IMG/VR virus record: IMGVR_UViG_3300010373_000100
Span: 1 to 34,434 of that record
Source: a virus
Strand: one strand, 5' to 3'
Length of the DNA stretch: 34,434 nucleotides
In this document: piece after piece, positions 14,034-21,824 of the stretch
Position numbering within the stretch: position 1 is the stretch's first letter
Layout: each line of letters begins with the position of its first letter
Notes under the pieces: model-generated
Databases searched by the model: none
Seen by the model: only the letters and a program-made list of their open reading frames with translations
What the model was told of the DNA's origin: nothing
Translations under genes and position numbers: made by a program

Positions 14034-14525
14034 CTATGCCTCTGCGATCTGATCCAGCACTGCATCGGCGATGATTTCCGCCATCTGATCCATCGCGGCA
14101 TCAGACACATCGAAAAATTCTCGCTGCGGCAAATTCCGCTCGGCGAACCCGTAGTTTTGCGCGGCGGCGTAGGGAATGACCGCCGGGTCGATCCCGATCT
14201 CAGCCCCGCGCGGAAACACTTCCTGCTCGTGGCCGCGACCAAATGGAGAGCTTGCGGCCAAAAACTCGTCACCAGACTTGATTTCCAGCGGATGGCCTTC
14301 GCCACGCTTCAGTCCCTTGCCGTTTCGCTTGCGCGCCGGCCAGGGACCAGAGTGCGGACCAGCCGCCGCCGCGAAGTTGCGGCCAAATTCTTTGTCCGCG
14401 ATCTGCGCGCATTCGATCAGGGCTTCGGTCAGATCACCGAAGGCGATGGCGTGACCGATTTCGGCGATAGCATATTCAAACCGCTCGGCCTCGATGTCCG
14501 GCGCGGTAGCCGCACGCAGCATCAT
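14034..14525 (-). CDS. Phage virion morphogenesis protein (Mu gpG-like)
   Basis: A 163-residue protein with the outline of the phage virion morphogenesis family (Phage_tail_S type). A helical N-terminus ends in a central segment on an edge strand (A-E-I-G-I-D-P-A-V-I-P-Y-A-A-A-Q-N-Y-G). It finishes with N-L-P-Q-R-E-F-F-D-V-S and a short helix (M-D-Q-M-A-E-I-I-A-D), the usual closing motif. Members act in joining or completing heads and tails. Two adjacent ATGs (14525, 14522) are possible starts, with a weak AGGG upstream. It lies between connector candidates and tail genes, as expected. Confidence 0.75.
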   Translation of the reverse strand: MMLRAATAPDIEAERFEYAIAEIGHAIAFGDLTEALIECAQIADKEFGRNFAAAAGPHSGPWPARKRNGKGLKRGEGHPLEIKSGDEFLAASSPFGRGHEQEVFPRGAEIGIDPAVIPYAAAQNYGFAERNLPQREFFDVSDAAMDQMAEIIADAVLDQIAEA

Positions 14526-14534
14526 CGCACGGCC

Positions 14535-14873
14535 CTATTTGGTTGGTGTGGTGGAGGGCGGCTTATCGGCAGCCGGTGGTGACGGGGGAGTCTCCGGCGC
14601 AGACGGCGGTACGCTCTTTCTCTCCGTACCGTGCGTGCCGTAGCTCTTGCGAATCGCAATCCACGATTCTGGCTCGACCGGCGCGGGGGAACCAGGATCG
14701 GCCTTGACCGCCACAAACGGATGATGCGAACGGTCGATGCCGTATAGTCGCTTGTATTCCGCGATCGCGTCGTCTTGGTCTTGCGCGGGAATGCGGATCG
14801 TGGGCCAATGCTCCAGCGACACGTCAAAGAGGCCGGCAGAGTCCGAAGTCCCGGTGGTGGTTGTGTTAGCCAT
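14535..14873 (-). CDS. Hypothetical protein with Pro-rich tail
   Basis: A 112-residue protein with a strong start (GGAGGA, 8 nt before the ATG). The first 75 residues look folded (W-P-T-I-R-I-P-A-Q-D-Q-D-D-A-I-A-E-Y). The last 30 are Pro/Ser/Thr-rich and probably disordered. It sits in the head-completion cluster, two nt after its upstream neighbour's stop. No family is recognised. Confidence 0.7.
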   Translation of the reverse strand: MANTTTTGTSDSAGLFDVSLEHWPTIRIPAQDQDDAIAEYKRLYGIDRSHHPFVAVKADPGSPAPVEPESWIAIRKSYGTHGTERKSVPPSAPETPPSPPAADKPPSTTPTK

Positions 14874-14875
14874 TA

Positions 14876-15277
14876 CTATCGTCCTCCGACCTGCTCGACG
14901 CAGTGAATGTTTACTGTGGGGCGAAGCCCGGTGGAACTGGTCACGCCGTCCGGTTTCTTCGTCTCCAGAATGTTCCAGGTGTTTGCGTCTTGATCCGTGA
15001 AAGTGTCACCCTGCTTTGGCTTGTAAGACCCCGGGTTCAGGCCGTTGCCCGCGATGGTGATCGTCCAGAGTTCGAACCACTGGCGAAAGCCGGCGATGCC
15101 ATCGCCCAACTGACCGTCCCAATCAATGTCGCTTTCCTGGTCTTCGATCAGCCGATAGGCGACGTTGGTGAAGGGTCCTATCGAATTCGGCACGTGCTTG
15201 GGCGTAAGCGTGCCGCGAAAGACGTTGGGGCCAGCGTACAAATAACCGTTGGCGTATTGGTCGGTCCAGTTGGGCAT
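14876..15277 (-). CDS. Putative head-tail connector or head-closure protein
   Basis: A 133-residue, mostly beta protein between small head-completion genes and the Mu gpG-like gene. It ends in a strand-rich part (F-E-L-W-T-I-T-I-A-G, W-N-I-L-E-T-K-K, R-P-T-V-N-I-H-C-V) resembling the small barrel of head-closure and stopper proteins. These seal the portal after packaging and give the tail its docking site. Sequence conservation in such proteins is low, so the call is from fold pattern and position. No Shine-Dalgarno is seen. Confidence 0.55.
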   Translation of the reverse strand: MPNWTDQYANGYLYAGPNVFRGTLTPKHVPNSIGPFTNVAYRLIEDQESDIDWDGQLGDGIAGFRQWFELWTITIAGNGLNPGSYKPKQGDTFTDQDANTWNILETKKPDGVTSSTGLRPTVNIHCVEQVGGR

Positions 15278-15290
15278 GTCTTATCGGGCG

Positions 15291-15530
15291 CTACCAGACG
15301 CTCCGTGTTTCCAGTTCCCACGGCCCGTCAGCCAGGCTAATAGCCTTCAGGAGCATCTCGCGCTCTTCGTAGAGGCTCTTACGATAGGCGACGTGCCCGA
15401 AGCCTCCGCCGCCTTGCGCATCAGGCAACGAGCCTGGCACGCCGTTGGCGTTGGCCCCGCCTATGATTCCGGACAGTTCCGCGTCGATGTTGGCGAGGCG
15501 CTGTTTGAGTTGCGCGACGTTGCCAGCCAT
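15291..15530 (-). CDS. Small gpW-like head-completion candidate
   Basis: A 79-residue protein with AGGAG six nt before the ATG. It has an N-terminal helix (V-A-Q-L-K-Q-R-L-A-N-I-D-A-E-L), a Gly-rich turn, and a second helix (Y-R-K-S-L-Y-E-E-R-E-M-L-L-K-A-I). The helix-turn-helix outline with a short strand between matches lambda gpW-type completion proteins (about 68 residues), which plug the portal after packaging. The Gly-rich insert is longer than usual. Identification is by outline and position only. Confidence 0.5.
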   Translation of the reverse strand: MAGNVAQLKQRLANIDAELSGIIGGANANGVPGSLPDAQGGGGFGHVAYRKSLYEEREMLLKAISLADGPWELETRSVW

Positions 15531-15539
15531 GAGATGCTC

Positions 15540-15875
15540 CTACGGGGCCGCCACGGCAACGATCGCGGTAACGGTGGGGTTTGTGCCGCCGGCCAGGCCG
15601 GCCAAGGCGACCCTGTAGAAGCTTACGGGTTTGTCGATGGCGAACTTGATTGCGCCGCTGGCGTCCGTGCCGATCGTGAACTGTGCCAGCCCGGTGCCGC
15701 TGGTGTCGAAGTTGGTGCCGTCCAGTGAACCTTGAAGCGTCACGGTGCCACCGGTGGGTGCGCCGGTAAGCAGCACCTGCATCGCCAATTTGGCGTGGGC
15801 TCCGCTAAGGTTCGTCACCGGGCCGTTGACGTTGGCGGCGACCGCATCCAGGGCGCGATTCGGCAAATACGTCAC
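15540..15875 (-). CDS. Small beta-structured virion protein
   Basis: A 111-residue protein from a GTG with AGGAGG five nt upstream. It is Ala/Thr/Gly-rich with regular beta strands and the segment V-T-L-Q-G-S-L-D-G-T-N-F, seen in small phage structural proteins and in discoidin-like folds. It lies among head-completion genes downstream of the capsid gene. Minor decoration protein or head fibre are possible. No family is firmly recognised. Confidence 0.65.
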   Translation of the reverse strand: MTYLPNRALDAVAANVNGPVTNLSGAHAKLAMQVLLTGAPTGGTVTLQGSLDGTNFDTSGTGLAQFTIGTDASGAIKFAIDKPVSFYRVALAGLAGGTNPTVTAIVAVAAP

Positions 15876-15884
15876 GCCGGCCTC

Positions 15885-16364
15885 CTAGTTTGCGAGGGCA
15901 GCGTTCTTGGAGTCCGCGGCGGCTTTCTCAATCGCGCCGTGATAATCCAGGTCGGCGGCGGTTGGCACGTAATCGACCGGATTGGCACGCACGTCGATAT
16001 CGTGCGGAGTCGACCGAATTCCCTGCCCGATCTTATACCGCTCAACAGCCGCTTTGGCGTCTACGGCCAGTACGTTGACGACGTTTGGTGCGCCCTTCAT
16101 GCTCAGGCCGAACCAGCGCGGCGCGGCGGGCGCGGCGTCCACTTGTACCACGGCGTCGCCGTCCGGAGCGTTGGGCTTGTCAACCGGCTTCTCTGGGTCA
16201 ACTGGCTTATCCGCGGGCACCTCGGCTGGATCCTGATTGGCGGCGGGTGCTGGCGCAGCCTGGGAAGCGGCCGGAGCCTCTTCCTTCGCCGGGGCCTGAT
16301 TGACCATCGGTGCCGCTGGAGCTGGCGCGGCGGCTGATGCCGCTGATTTGGTTGCTTCGGGCAT
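15885..16364 (-). CDS. Pro/Ala-rich hypothetical head-region protein
   Basis: A 159-residue protein with GAGGA seven nt before the ATG. The first 80 residues are an Ala/Pro/Glu/Lys low-complexity, probably disordered stretch. The remainder is a small folded part (W-F-G-L-S-M-K-G-A-P-N-V-V-N-V-L-A-V-D-A-K-A-A-V-E at about 84-108). It is in the cluster after the capsid gene. The layout (long flexible arm plus small domain) could suit a capsid-surface or connector protein, but this is only inference. Confidence 0.7.
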   Translation of the reverse strand: MPEATKSAASAAAPAPAAPMVNQAPAKEEAPAASQAAPAPAANQDPAEVPADKPVDPEKPVDKPNAPDGDAVVQVDAAPAAPRWFGLSMKGAPNVVNVLAVDAKAAVERYKIGQGIRSTPHDIDVRANPVDYVPTAADLDYHGAIEKAAADSKNAALAN

Positions 16365-16428
16365 GGGTTAATCCTCTGAGCTGAAGCTGGTACGCGATCC
16401 GGTTGGCCAGCGTGGGACGAAAACTTAG

Positions 16429-16932
16429 CTAGGCTGCGGCGGCTTCGGCAACCAACGGCTGGCCGTGCTCGTCCACCTCGTAGCAGATGTACTGGCTCTC
16501 GCCAGCAATCGACTTGATGCCAAAAAATTTGTTGTATTTGACCTGCGCCAAGGTCTCGTCATGGGCGCCGACGGTCCGCCACGGGTTTTGCGGCGGCAGA
16601 GAGCATTCCGTCGCCGACAAGCCCGGGTTCTTGAGCTTGTTGCGCAGGTTGTCCCACTCGTTAAGGTTGATCGCGTCGAAGATGCAGATGCGGAAGTGTC
16701 GGGGGCCGCGCATCAGCTCGGCATGGGCTTTGGCCTGCTCCGCTTCGAAAGCGTCGAGCCGGCGCTGCAGACGCTCGTTGCGCTCGCGCTCGACGTCCGG
16801 CATGACGACCGTCGCTGTGACGGGGGCCTGCTGCTTATCCGCCAGCAACTGGTTCACCAATTGCTTGGTTTCAGCCAGCTCCTTTTGCAGCAGCTTGATT
16901 TCCGAAGAGGACTCGTTCTTGTCGTTCGACAC
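16429..16932 (-). CDS. Hypothetical coiled-coil protein after the capsid gene
   Basis: A 167-residue protein. The GTG at 16932 is preferred to a TTG at 16947, because GGGAG lies 8 nt before it. The N-terminal third is a coiled coil (K-L-L-Q-K-E-L-A-E-T-K-Q-L-V-N-Q-L). The rest is a small folded domain (H-F-R-I-C-I-F-D-A-I-N... Y-I-C-Y-E-V-D). A CTAGGG run (16987-16982) lies upstream. It is the first gene after the major capsid gene and may be a head accessory protein. No family is recognised. Confidence 0.7.
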   Translation of the reverse strand: MSNDKNESSSEIKLLQKELAETKQLVNQLLADKQQAPVTATVVMPDVERERNERLQRRLDAFEAEQAKAHAELMRGPRHFRICIFDAINLNEWDNLRNKLKNPGLSATECSLPPQNPWRTVGAHDETLAQVKYNKFFGIKSIAGESQYICYEVDEHGQPLVAEAAAA

Positions 16933-17001
16933 GGATAAAACTCCCAAAAAATGGTCGATACCACTGCCCCTGGTCGTCGGCCCCTAGCCGCCGATCGTCG
17001 C

Positions 17002-18291
17002 TTAATTCGTGTTGCGGATCACCTTGCGCGGCTCGTAAACAAAGGGCACGCCACGCTCGTTGCCGAACACAGCCAGCACCAGGTCGCTGTCCCGCATCAC
17101 GTAATCGTTGATGGGGGCCTCGGTCGAGGTGAACGGCCAGTTCTCGGCATAGGCGAAGGCGCCTTGCTGTTCGAAGGCCCACCAGTATTGACGGGCGTTG
17201 GAAGCACTCAGGTTGCCGTCGAGCGGGTCGGTGAGGGCCTGCTCGAGGATCGTGCTGGCGAACACTTTGTAGTTCGACAGCGGCGTCCCATAGTAATCCG
17301 TCACATTCGGCGCGAAGGTGCGCTGACCCGAGTTGGCGGTCGTGGTCGATCCGCTGGTAAGCGGTTCGATCTGCGTCGCCCGGCGGATATAGTCCACCGT
17401 GGGCACCAAGAACGGCGTGCAAAGGATCGCGTCGAGCTTGACGCTGATCCGTTGGCCGGCCTCCTGGTCGGTCATGCGGCTGGCGAGATACCAGGCCTGG
17501 TTGATGCTGGTCCAATCGGCCAGGGGGTTGCTCTGGGTGTTCACCCAGTTACCGCTGGTCAGGTACGTGTTGTAAGCCGTACCGCCGTAATTGTACGGAT
17601 TTTGCGAGATGCCGATGACCATCGCGAACACCCGGCGTTCCTTCCGGAGGGCGATTTCCTTGCCGACGCTTTCGGCCTGCTGGAGGATCGATCCGGTCAG
17701 ATCGAAGAACGCAGCCTCCTTGGTCACCTCGACGGCCAGACCAAACTTGGTCGCTGCCGGCCAGGTGATATAGCGCTCCAGAAACTGCGCCCGCGGGTGA
17801 GGCTGGCCCGGAGCCATAGCCTCGGCCTTATCGCCGATGCGGCCCAGGCCGATGATCTTCCCGCCGTTGGTCTTGGACGGAATCAGCTTGGTGATCTTAT
17901 CGGCGATGAACTCGGGCGTCGAATAGCCCTCGATCATCTTGGCCTCGATCAAGCCGCCGACCGTGGCGTCCCATGCGCTGATGTCGATGAACTGCGACGG
18001 CTGGACGGCGGTGTTGCCGGCTTCCAGCAAGTTTGCGCTGCGGCGCCAGCGATTTCGCTCGTCGAAGATGTGCTCGGCGTTGTCGCCCAGCATGGCCCGC
18101 GTGACTTCGGGGATCTGAAATTCTTCCGGCTTCGCCTTGCGCGTTTCGAGCAAGATCGATCGACCATTGTGGTCGCGCGTCAGGCCGATGAGCGAATGGA
18201 TCTTGTCGCGGAACTTCCGCGCGCCATCCAGCGGGTTCGAGCCTTCGGCTTTGTACGACTCGTAGAGGTTCTTGAGGCTGGTGCCCTGCAT
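17002..18291 (-). CDS. Major capsid protein (HK97 fold)
   Basis: A 429-residue protein that builds the icosahedral shell. It follows the protease-scaffold and decoration genes, the standard position. Features include an N-terminal arm and helical delta-like part (1-90), a central domain with R-Y-I-T-W-P-A-A-T-K-F-G and V-T-K-E-A-A-F-F-D-L-T, a long spine helix (I-L-Q-Q-A-E-S-V-G-K-E-I-A-L-R-K-E), and a C-terminal part with D-S-D-L-V-L-A-V-F-G-N-E-R-G-V-P-F. It lacks a good Shine-Dalgarno; the CGACTAGGG element lies about 20-28 nt upstream. A terminator-like hairpin separates it from the decoration gene. Expected to be the most abundant virion protein. Confidence 0.85.
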   Translation of the reverse strand: MQGTSLKNLYESYKAEGSNPLDGARKFRDKIHSLIGLTRDHNGRSILLETRKAKPEEFQIPEVTRAMLGDNAEHIFDERNRWRRSANLLEAGNTAVQPSQFIDISAWDATVGGLIEAKMIEGYSTPEFIADKITKLIPSKTNGGKIIGLGRIGDKAEAMAPGQPHPRAQFLERYITWPAATKFGLAVEVTKEAAFFDLTGSILQQAESVGKEIALRKERRVFAMVIGISQNPYNYGGTAYNTYLTSGNWVNTQSNPLADWTSINQAWYLASRMTDQEAGQRISVKLDAILCTPFLVPTVDYIRRATQIEPLTSGSTTTANSGQRTFAPNVTDYYGTPLSNYKVFASTILEQALTDPLDGNLSASNARQYWWAFEQQGAFAYAENWPFTSTEAPINDYVMRDSDLVLAVFGNERGVPFVYEPRKVIRNTN

Positions 18292-18309
18292 CGGAGGTCC
18301 ACTTTCGCA

Positions 18310-18379
18310 CCCTAGTCGGAGTAAATTGAATCGGAAAAACCAGCGGGTTTGGTGGCCACCGCCCCCGCCAGTTACTAGG
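18310..18379 (-). promoter_or_regulatory. Structured intergenic region before capsid gene (CGACTAGGG plus hairpin)
   Basis: On the minus strand CCCTAGT (18379-18373) and ACTAGGG (18316-18310) are inverted repeats flanking a GC-rich region. Inside are C-T-G-G-C-G-G-G / C-C-C-G-C-T-G-G arms and the palindrome GGTGGCCACC (18360-18351), followed by TTTTT (18339-18335). The shape suggests an attenuator or transcript-processing site between the decoration and capsid genes, and the 3' element repeats that before the decoration gene. Confidence 0.45.
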
Positions 18380-18386
18380 GACTCGG

Positions 18387-19256
18387 CTACTTGTCGAAGA
18401 CCATGTATTTCAGGCGGAACGTACCGGCACCGCCCCCGTTGGTGACGAGCAACGTAAAGTCGGTGCTGCTGGTGATCGTCAGTCGCGGAGAAACTTCCGT
18501 CAGCTGGAAGCTGGTTGCGGCCACCGACGCCGAACCCTTCTTGCCGGTCGTGAAGACCGATTGAGTAGCATCCGCTGAGAACTTGCTGCCCGTGCCAGAA
18601 ACTCCCACGGTCAGAACCGCGGTCGTGTCGCCAGCGAAGGCGCCGGTGCAGTTGAAGGTCCAGCCGAGAACGATGGCGCCAGCCGGCAACTTGTCGGTCA
18701 GGTCGAGAGTTCCCGACGTGCCGCCGCCATCGGTGAAATTGGCCACGGCGACGGATTGAACGATTTCTCCGTGACGAATGAATGAGCCGCGGCCGTTGTG
18801 CAGCAAATCGCTTTTCAGGCGGCAGCGGACAAGAGTCGATGACGTCGAGGCCTTGACCACTTGGCCAATGGACACAGCGGGGTCGGTGACGCCGATGAGT
18901 GTGTCGCTCAAAATGCCGTTGTTCCCGCCGTTCTCCGAAACTCCCAGCATGCCGCCCTGCGCGAAGCTCGCCGAGGCGCAGATGGCATCGACAATCGCGT
19001 CGGTGATGATCGGAAAATTTGGGTCGGCCGTGTCGGTGGCCAGTTTGGCTGCGCCCGCCAGGCCAATGAAGTTTTGGGCGAACAGTAACTGGTTGCTCTT
19101 GACCGTGGTTTGGTCGGCCTGCACCGATGCCGGCTGAATGTTTCCGCTGCCGTCCAGATAGAGCAGGTCGTTGATGTTGATGGCCACGCCGCCGTTGTAG
19201 TTGCCGTAGCCGATACGACCGACGTTGCCTTCTTGCACTACGCGCTGAATTGACAT
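18387..19256 (-). CDS. Capsid decoration/stabilisation protein candidate
   Basis: A 289-residue Gly/Thr/Ser-rich protein between the protease-scaffold and capsid genes, the classic decoration-protein slot (lambda gpD position). The first 130 residues (V-A-I-N-I-N-D-L-L-Y-L... Q-A-D-Q-T-T) resemble a shell-binding domain. The last 110 look like a beta sandwich (A-G-A-I-V-L-G-W-T-F-N... F-R-L-K-Y-M-V-F). It is longer than gpD (110 residues), as in phages whose decoration proteins carry an extra domain. It lacks a Shine-Dalgarno and has the CGACTAGGG element 20-29 nt before the ATG. Ends in TAG. Confidence 0.65.
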   Translation of the reverse strand: MSIQRVVQEGNVGRIGYGNYNGGVAININDLLYLDGSGNIQPASVQADQTTVKSNQLLFAQNFIGLAGAAKLATDTADPNFPIITDAIVDAICASASFAQGGMLGVSENGGNNGILSDTLIGVTDPAVSIGQVVKASTSSTLVRCRLKSDLLHNGRGSFIRHGEIVQSVAVANFTDGGGTSGTLDLTDKLPAGAIVLGWTFNCTGAFAGDTTAVLTVGVSGTGSKFSADATQSVFTTGKKGSASVAATSFQLTEVSPRLTITSSTDFTLLVTNGGGAGTFRLKYMVFDK

Positions 19257-19275
19257 TGCTGGATTAAGCTTTCAT

Positions 19276-19314
19276 CCCTAGTCGGTCGTGATCTCGTAAG
19301 GCGGTGGCCACCGC
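19276..19314 (-). promoter_or_regulatory. CGACTAGGG element plus 14-bp palindrome before decoration gene
   Basis: CCGACTAGGG (19285-19276) lies 20 nt before the decoration ATG and repeats that before the capsid gene. A perfect palindrome, GCGGTGGCCACCGC (19301-19314), lies just upstream, sharing GGTGGCCACCGC with the capsid leader. The same pair of sites in the same order in both gaps argues against chance. Confidence 0.55.
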
Positions 19315-19342
19315 ACGTTGAGGCGTGATTAGTTCGTGCAGG

Positions 19343-20758
19343 CTACTTCCCGGCTGGCAAATAGCCGCTGCGCAGATAGCCGAGCAACTCGTCGTCGCTG
19401 CGGTCGACCATGCGCGGCTTCGCCCTTTCGGGTTCGGTCTTGGAGGCCGCGGTGCCGGGGCGTTGCGTCGCCCTGGGACTAGTCTCGGCCAGCCCGACGG
19501 CCCCGGGTTGACTGCGGGCTGCGGTGCGAGCGCGGGGCGCTTCAGCGAGCGTCTCGACCAAGGCCCGCCGGCGCTTCGAAGGCGTGCGGCAAAGAGCGGA
19601 AATAGTTGCTCCGCGTACCGGCACGCCGTGAGCGTTCGCCAGGTCAATGCAGGGGATGACGACCGTTTCCAGCAGTTCCGTCAGCAGCTTCGACTTGCTG
19701 GGCGTAACGACCTTGGGGGCGGTTTCGGTCACCGGTTTCTTGTCGGTCGGAGTGTCGGATGGCGCGGCCTCGAGAACCTTTTTGTCTTCGGGCTTCGCCT
19801 CCGGCTCCGGGTCGGTCTCGTCCAGGTCGCTGCCGACGTCAGCCGGCTCTTCATCGCCACCGCCACGAACGGCGCCGACTTTGTCTTGCAGCTTCAGCAG
19901 GGCGACGATCTTGCCGGCCTTGTCCTGGGCCGTTCCATCGCCTGAGACGATGCCCATGATTTCTTTTTGGAAGGCAGCGTCGAAGTGATCGGCGGGGGCC
20001 GGGTCGCCGCCCGGAGCGTTTTCCATCGTTGCGGCCGGCGGGGCATCGGCCGGCATCACGCCGGGGTCATCCTCGTGCAGGCTGGCGTCGCCGCCGTTGA
20101 CTTGCGTTGTGACCTTCTCATCGGGGTTCTTGCCGATTTCCGGGGCTTCCGGGGTTCCAACTTCGCCGGCCATTTGATTTGGTTCCGATTCAAAAAGTGA
20201 CTGAGTGGTTCCGGGCCGTTCGCCCACGATGTCGACGCTCTTCACGTCGCCGATTTCGGTAATGACGATCCTGCCGTTGATTAGGCTTGGGTCGCCGTGT
20301 GCGTTGTGACTTAGCGCCAAAAGCTCCGGAAACTTTTCGGCCAACTCGACAATCTGCGGAGCGTCCGGATGCGAGGTGACGTATTGCAGGTCACCGAACA
20401 AACCCGTTTCACCGACGCGGATGTTTACCAGTCGTCCGAATACTTCATCTAACCTGCGGTCGCGCTGGCTTGGTATCCGCTCGCCGCTGGGCAGGTATTT
20501 GAATTCCGGATGATCGATGTAGACGCGCACGCCTTCGTAGAGCGGCGCCGCTTCGGCGACGGCAGCGGGGTCGTAAGAGTACGGTTCATCGATCGCAGGT
20601 CCGAATTCGTTCGGATCTAGGCCGATGGTGCGACCAGTAGCGCGGCTCTGAAACCCGAGAATCTTGACGCCGTAGATGATGCCCTTGTCGCGGTCCACAC
20701 GCGCGGCTGAGTTGCCGTCGGCGGACTCAAAGAGCTTTACGGGGCGGGCAGCAACCAT
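19343..20758 (-). CDS. Prohead protease fused to scaffold-like region
   Basis: A 471-residue protein. Residues 1-190 are the protease part, with V-Y-I-D-H-P-E (79-85), L-S-H-N-A-H-G (149-155) and S-V-D-I-V-G (174-179), a serine-type maturation-protease pattern. From about 190 to 330 it is acidic, Pro/Asp/Glu-rich and low complexity, with a helical stretch (A-A-F-Q-K-E-I-M-G-I-V-S). The last 140 residues are basic, like the capsid-binding end of scaffolds. Such fused protease-scaffolds guide shell assembly, then cut themselves out. It has no Shine-Dalgarno, but CCAAGCC lies 29 nt before the ATG. Confidence 0.85.
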   Translation of the reverse strand: MVAARPVKLFESADGNSAARVDRDKGIIYGVKILGFQSRATGRTIGLDPNEFGPAIDEPYSYDPAAVAEAAPLYEGVRVYIDHPEFKYLPSGERIPSQRDRRLDEVFGRLVNIRVGETGLFGDLQYVTSHPDAPQIVELAEKFPELLALSHNAHGDPSLINGRIVITEIGDVKSVDIVGERPGTTQSLFESEPNQMAGEVGTPEAPEIGKNPDEKVTTQVNGGDASLHEDDPGVMPADAPPAATMENAPGGDPAPADHFDAAFQKEIMGIVSGDGTAQDKAGKIVALLKLQDKVGAVRGGGDEEPADVGSDLDETDPEPEAKPEDKKVLEAAPSDTPTDKKPVTETAPKVVTPSKSKLLTELLETVVIPCIDLANAHGVPVRGATISALCRTPSKRRRALVETLAEAPRARTAARSQPGAVGLAETSPRATQRPGTAASKTEPERAKPRMVDRSDDELLGYLRSGYLPAGK

Positions 20759-20787
20759 GCGGCCACTGTCGTGGCGCGACGGCTTGG
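20759..20787 (-). promoter_or_regulatory. CCAAGCC start-associated element (protease-scaffold gene)
   Basis: CCAAGCC (20787-20781, minus strand) begins 29 nt before the protease ATG and runs through to a C-rich tail ending in GGCCGC next to the start codon. No Shine-Dalgarno is present. It is one of five such elements. Confidence 0.6.
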
Positions 20788-20834
20788 TTTAGGATGGCTG
20801 CATGACTATCCTGCGCCGATCGCGCGCTATTAAA

Positions 20835-21629
20835 CTAAGCGGCCCGCGACCCGACCTGCGTTGCCAGCACCCACCTCAGATAGCATCGGCACCGTGGATG
20901 CGCCGGTGGGCCGCCCGGATAGCGGCTGCCGTACACCAACTGCCCGTGCCCGTCGAGCGGCTCACAATGATCGCACACGTCCTGGTCTTCAGCCGTCTGC
21001 CAGATCGGCTCGAGTTGCCGACCCTCCTGATTCACATACCGCCCACTGATGTCGATCGGCCTGCCCGCCGCATCGACCGGCAAACCATATCGTCCGACGT
21101 GCGAGTAGTTGCCCTCGGCATCGCGCACCAGCCGCGGTCGAGTATCAGGCACGAGGCTTTGATGAAACCAGAGCACCGCCACATGCTCACCCGCTGACGC
21201 GGCCCTGGTCGTTTCGGTGATGGCGATGTTCTCCAGCCGGCTGTCGGCCATGAATACCGTCGCCAGTCCCTCACGTACGGCCTGGGAATCGCCCGCGGCC
21301 TCTCGCACCGCGTCATCCGCCAGCTCACGCGACGTGGCCACCACCTCGTGGGCCAGCGTCTGAGCGAACGGCACGGCCCATTGTTGGGCAGCCTGATCGA
21401 AAGCGCCAGCCGTGATGACCACCCCGTGGCCAATCAGCAGCACGGCGCCGGCCTCTCGAAAGATGTCGGCCAGCTCGCCCGCCATCGTGTGGGCCAGGTC
21501 AGACTCGAACTGATCGTAAAGGATCGCCTCGGGAGAAGACAAAGCCCGGCGGTACTGAGCCTCGAAGATCGGCTCTAGCTCGGCGACGATTTGCTGCTCA
21601 ATGGCATCGCGGTTTTGAAGTTCTGGCAT
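20835..21629 (-). CDS. Phage head morphogenesis protein (MuF/SPP1 gp7-type)
   Basis: A 264-residue protein. Residues 1-130 are helical, and 137-143 read I-T-E-T-T-R-A, a typical family motif. The C-terminus has C-D-H-C (219-222) and P-A-H-P-R-C-R-C (242-249), the hallmark zinc-type end of MuF-like proteins. This minor capsid protein binds the portal and enters the prohead, and some carry added effector domains, but none is visible here. It normally follows the portal directly, but eight genes separate them here. No Shine-Dalgarno is present; CCAAGCC lies 29 nt before the ATG. Confidence 0.85.
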   Translation of the reverse strand: MPELQNRDAIEQQIVAELEPIFEAQYRRALSSPEAILYDQFESDLAHTMAGELADIFREAGAVLLIGHGVVITAGAFDQAAQQWAVPFAQTLAHEVVATSRELADDAVREAAGDSQAVREGLATVFMADSRLENIAITETTRAASAGEHVAVLWFHQSLVPDTRPRLVRDAEGNYSHVGRYGLPVDAAGRPIDISGRYVNQEGRQLEPIWQTAEDQDVCDHCEPLDGHGQLVYGSRYPGGPPAHPRCRCYLRWVLATQVGSRAA

Positions 21630-21658
21630 TCGCCCAGAATTGGCGGCGCGGGGCTTGG
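21630..21658 (-). promoter_or_regulatory. CCAAGCC start-associated element (MuF gene)
   Basis: CCAAGCC (21658-21652, minus strand) begins 29 nt before the MuF ATG. It is followed by C/G-rich bases, CAATTCTGG and GCGAATG, similar to the portal leader (CAATCTGGCGGCATG). No Shine-Dalgarno is present. Confidence 0.6.
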
Positions 21659-21680
21659 TGACTTACGTCTAGCGCTCGAT

Positions 21681-21824
21681 TCAAGGCCATTCAAGAAAAA
21701 ACGGCACTCTCCACCGCCGGCAACTGTAAATCATCTGCTCAAGCTCATTCTCATCGTGGGCGCGCGACAATGCTTCCCATCGTCCGAACTTGAGCACCTT
21801 GGCGACAATGCTTGGAATCAACAC
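21681..21824 (-). CDS. Small hypothetical protein (47 residues)
   Basis: A 47-residue frame from a GTG at 21824, with GGAGG 10 nt upstream inside the previous gene's end. The start overlaps the previous stop, so the two are probably translationally coupled. The peptide is amphipathic (I-V-A-K-V-L-K-F-G-R-W) and ends in F-F-L-E-W-P. An upstream Met extends it to 68 residues but lacks a Shine-Dalgarno. Function unknown. Confidence 0.45.
   Translation of the reverse strand: MLIPSIVAKVLKFGRWEALSRAHDENELEQMIYSCRRWRVPFFLEWP

Noticed and set aside
16951-18315. Plus-strand frame of 454 residues opposite the capsid gene
   Set aside because: It is antisense to a clear capsid gene in an Arg/Gly/Asp-rich shadow composition; long antisense frames are expected in GC-rich DNA.
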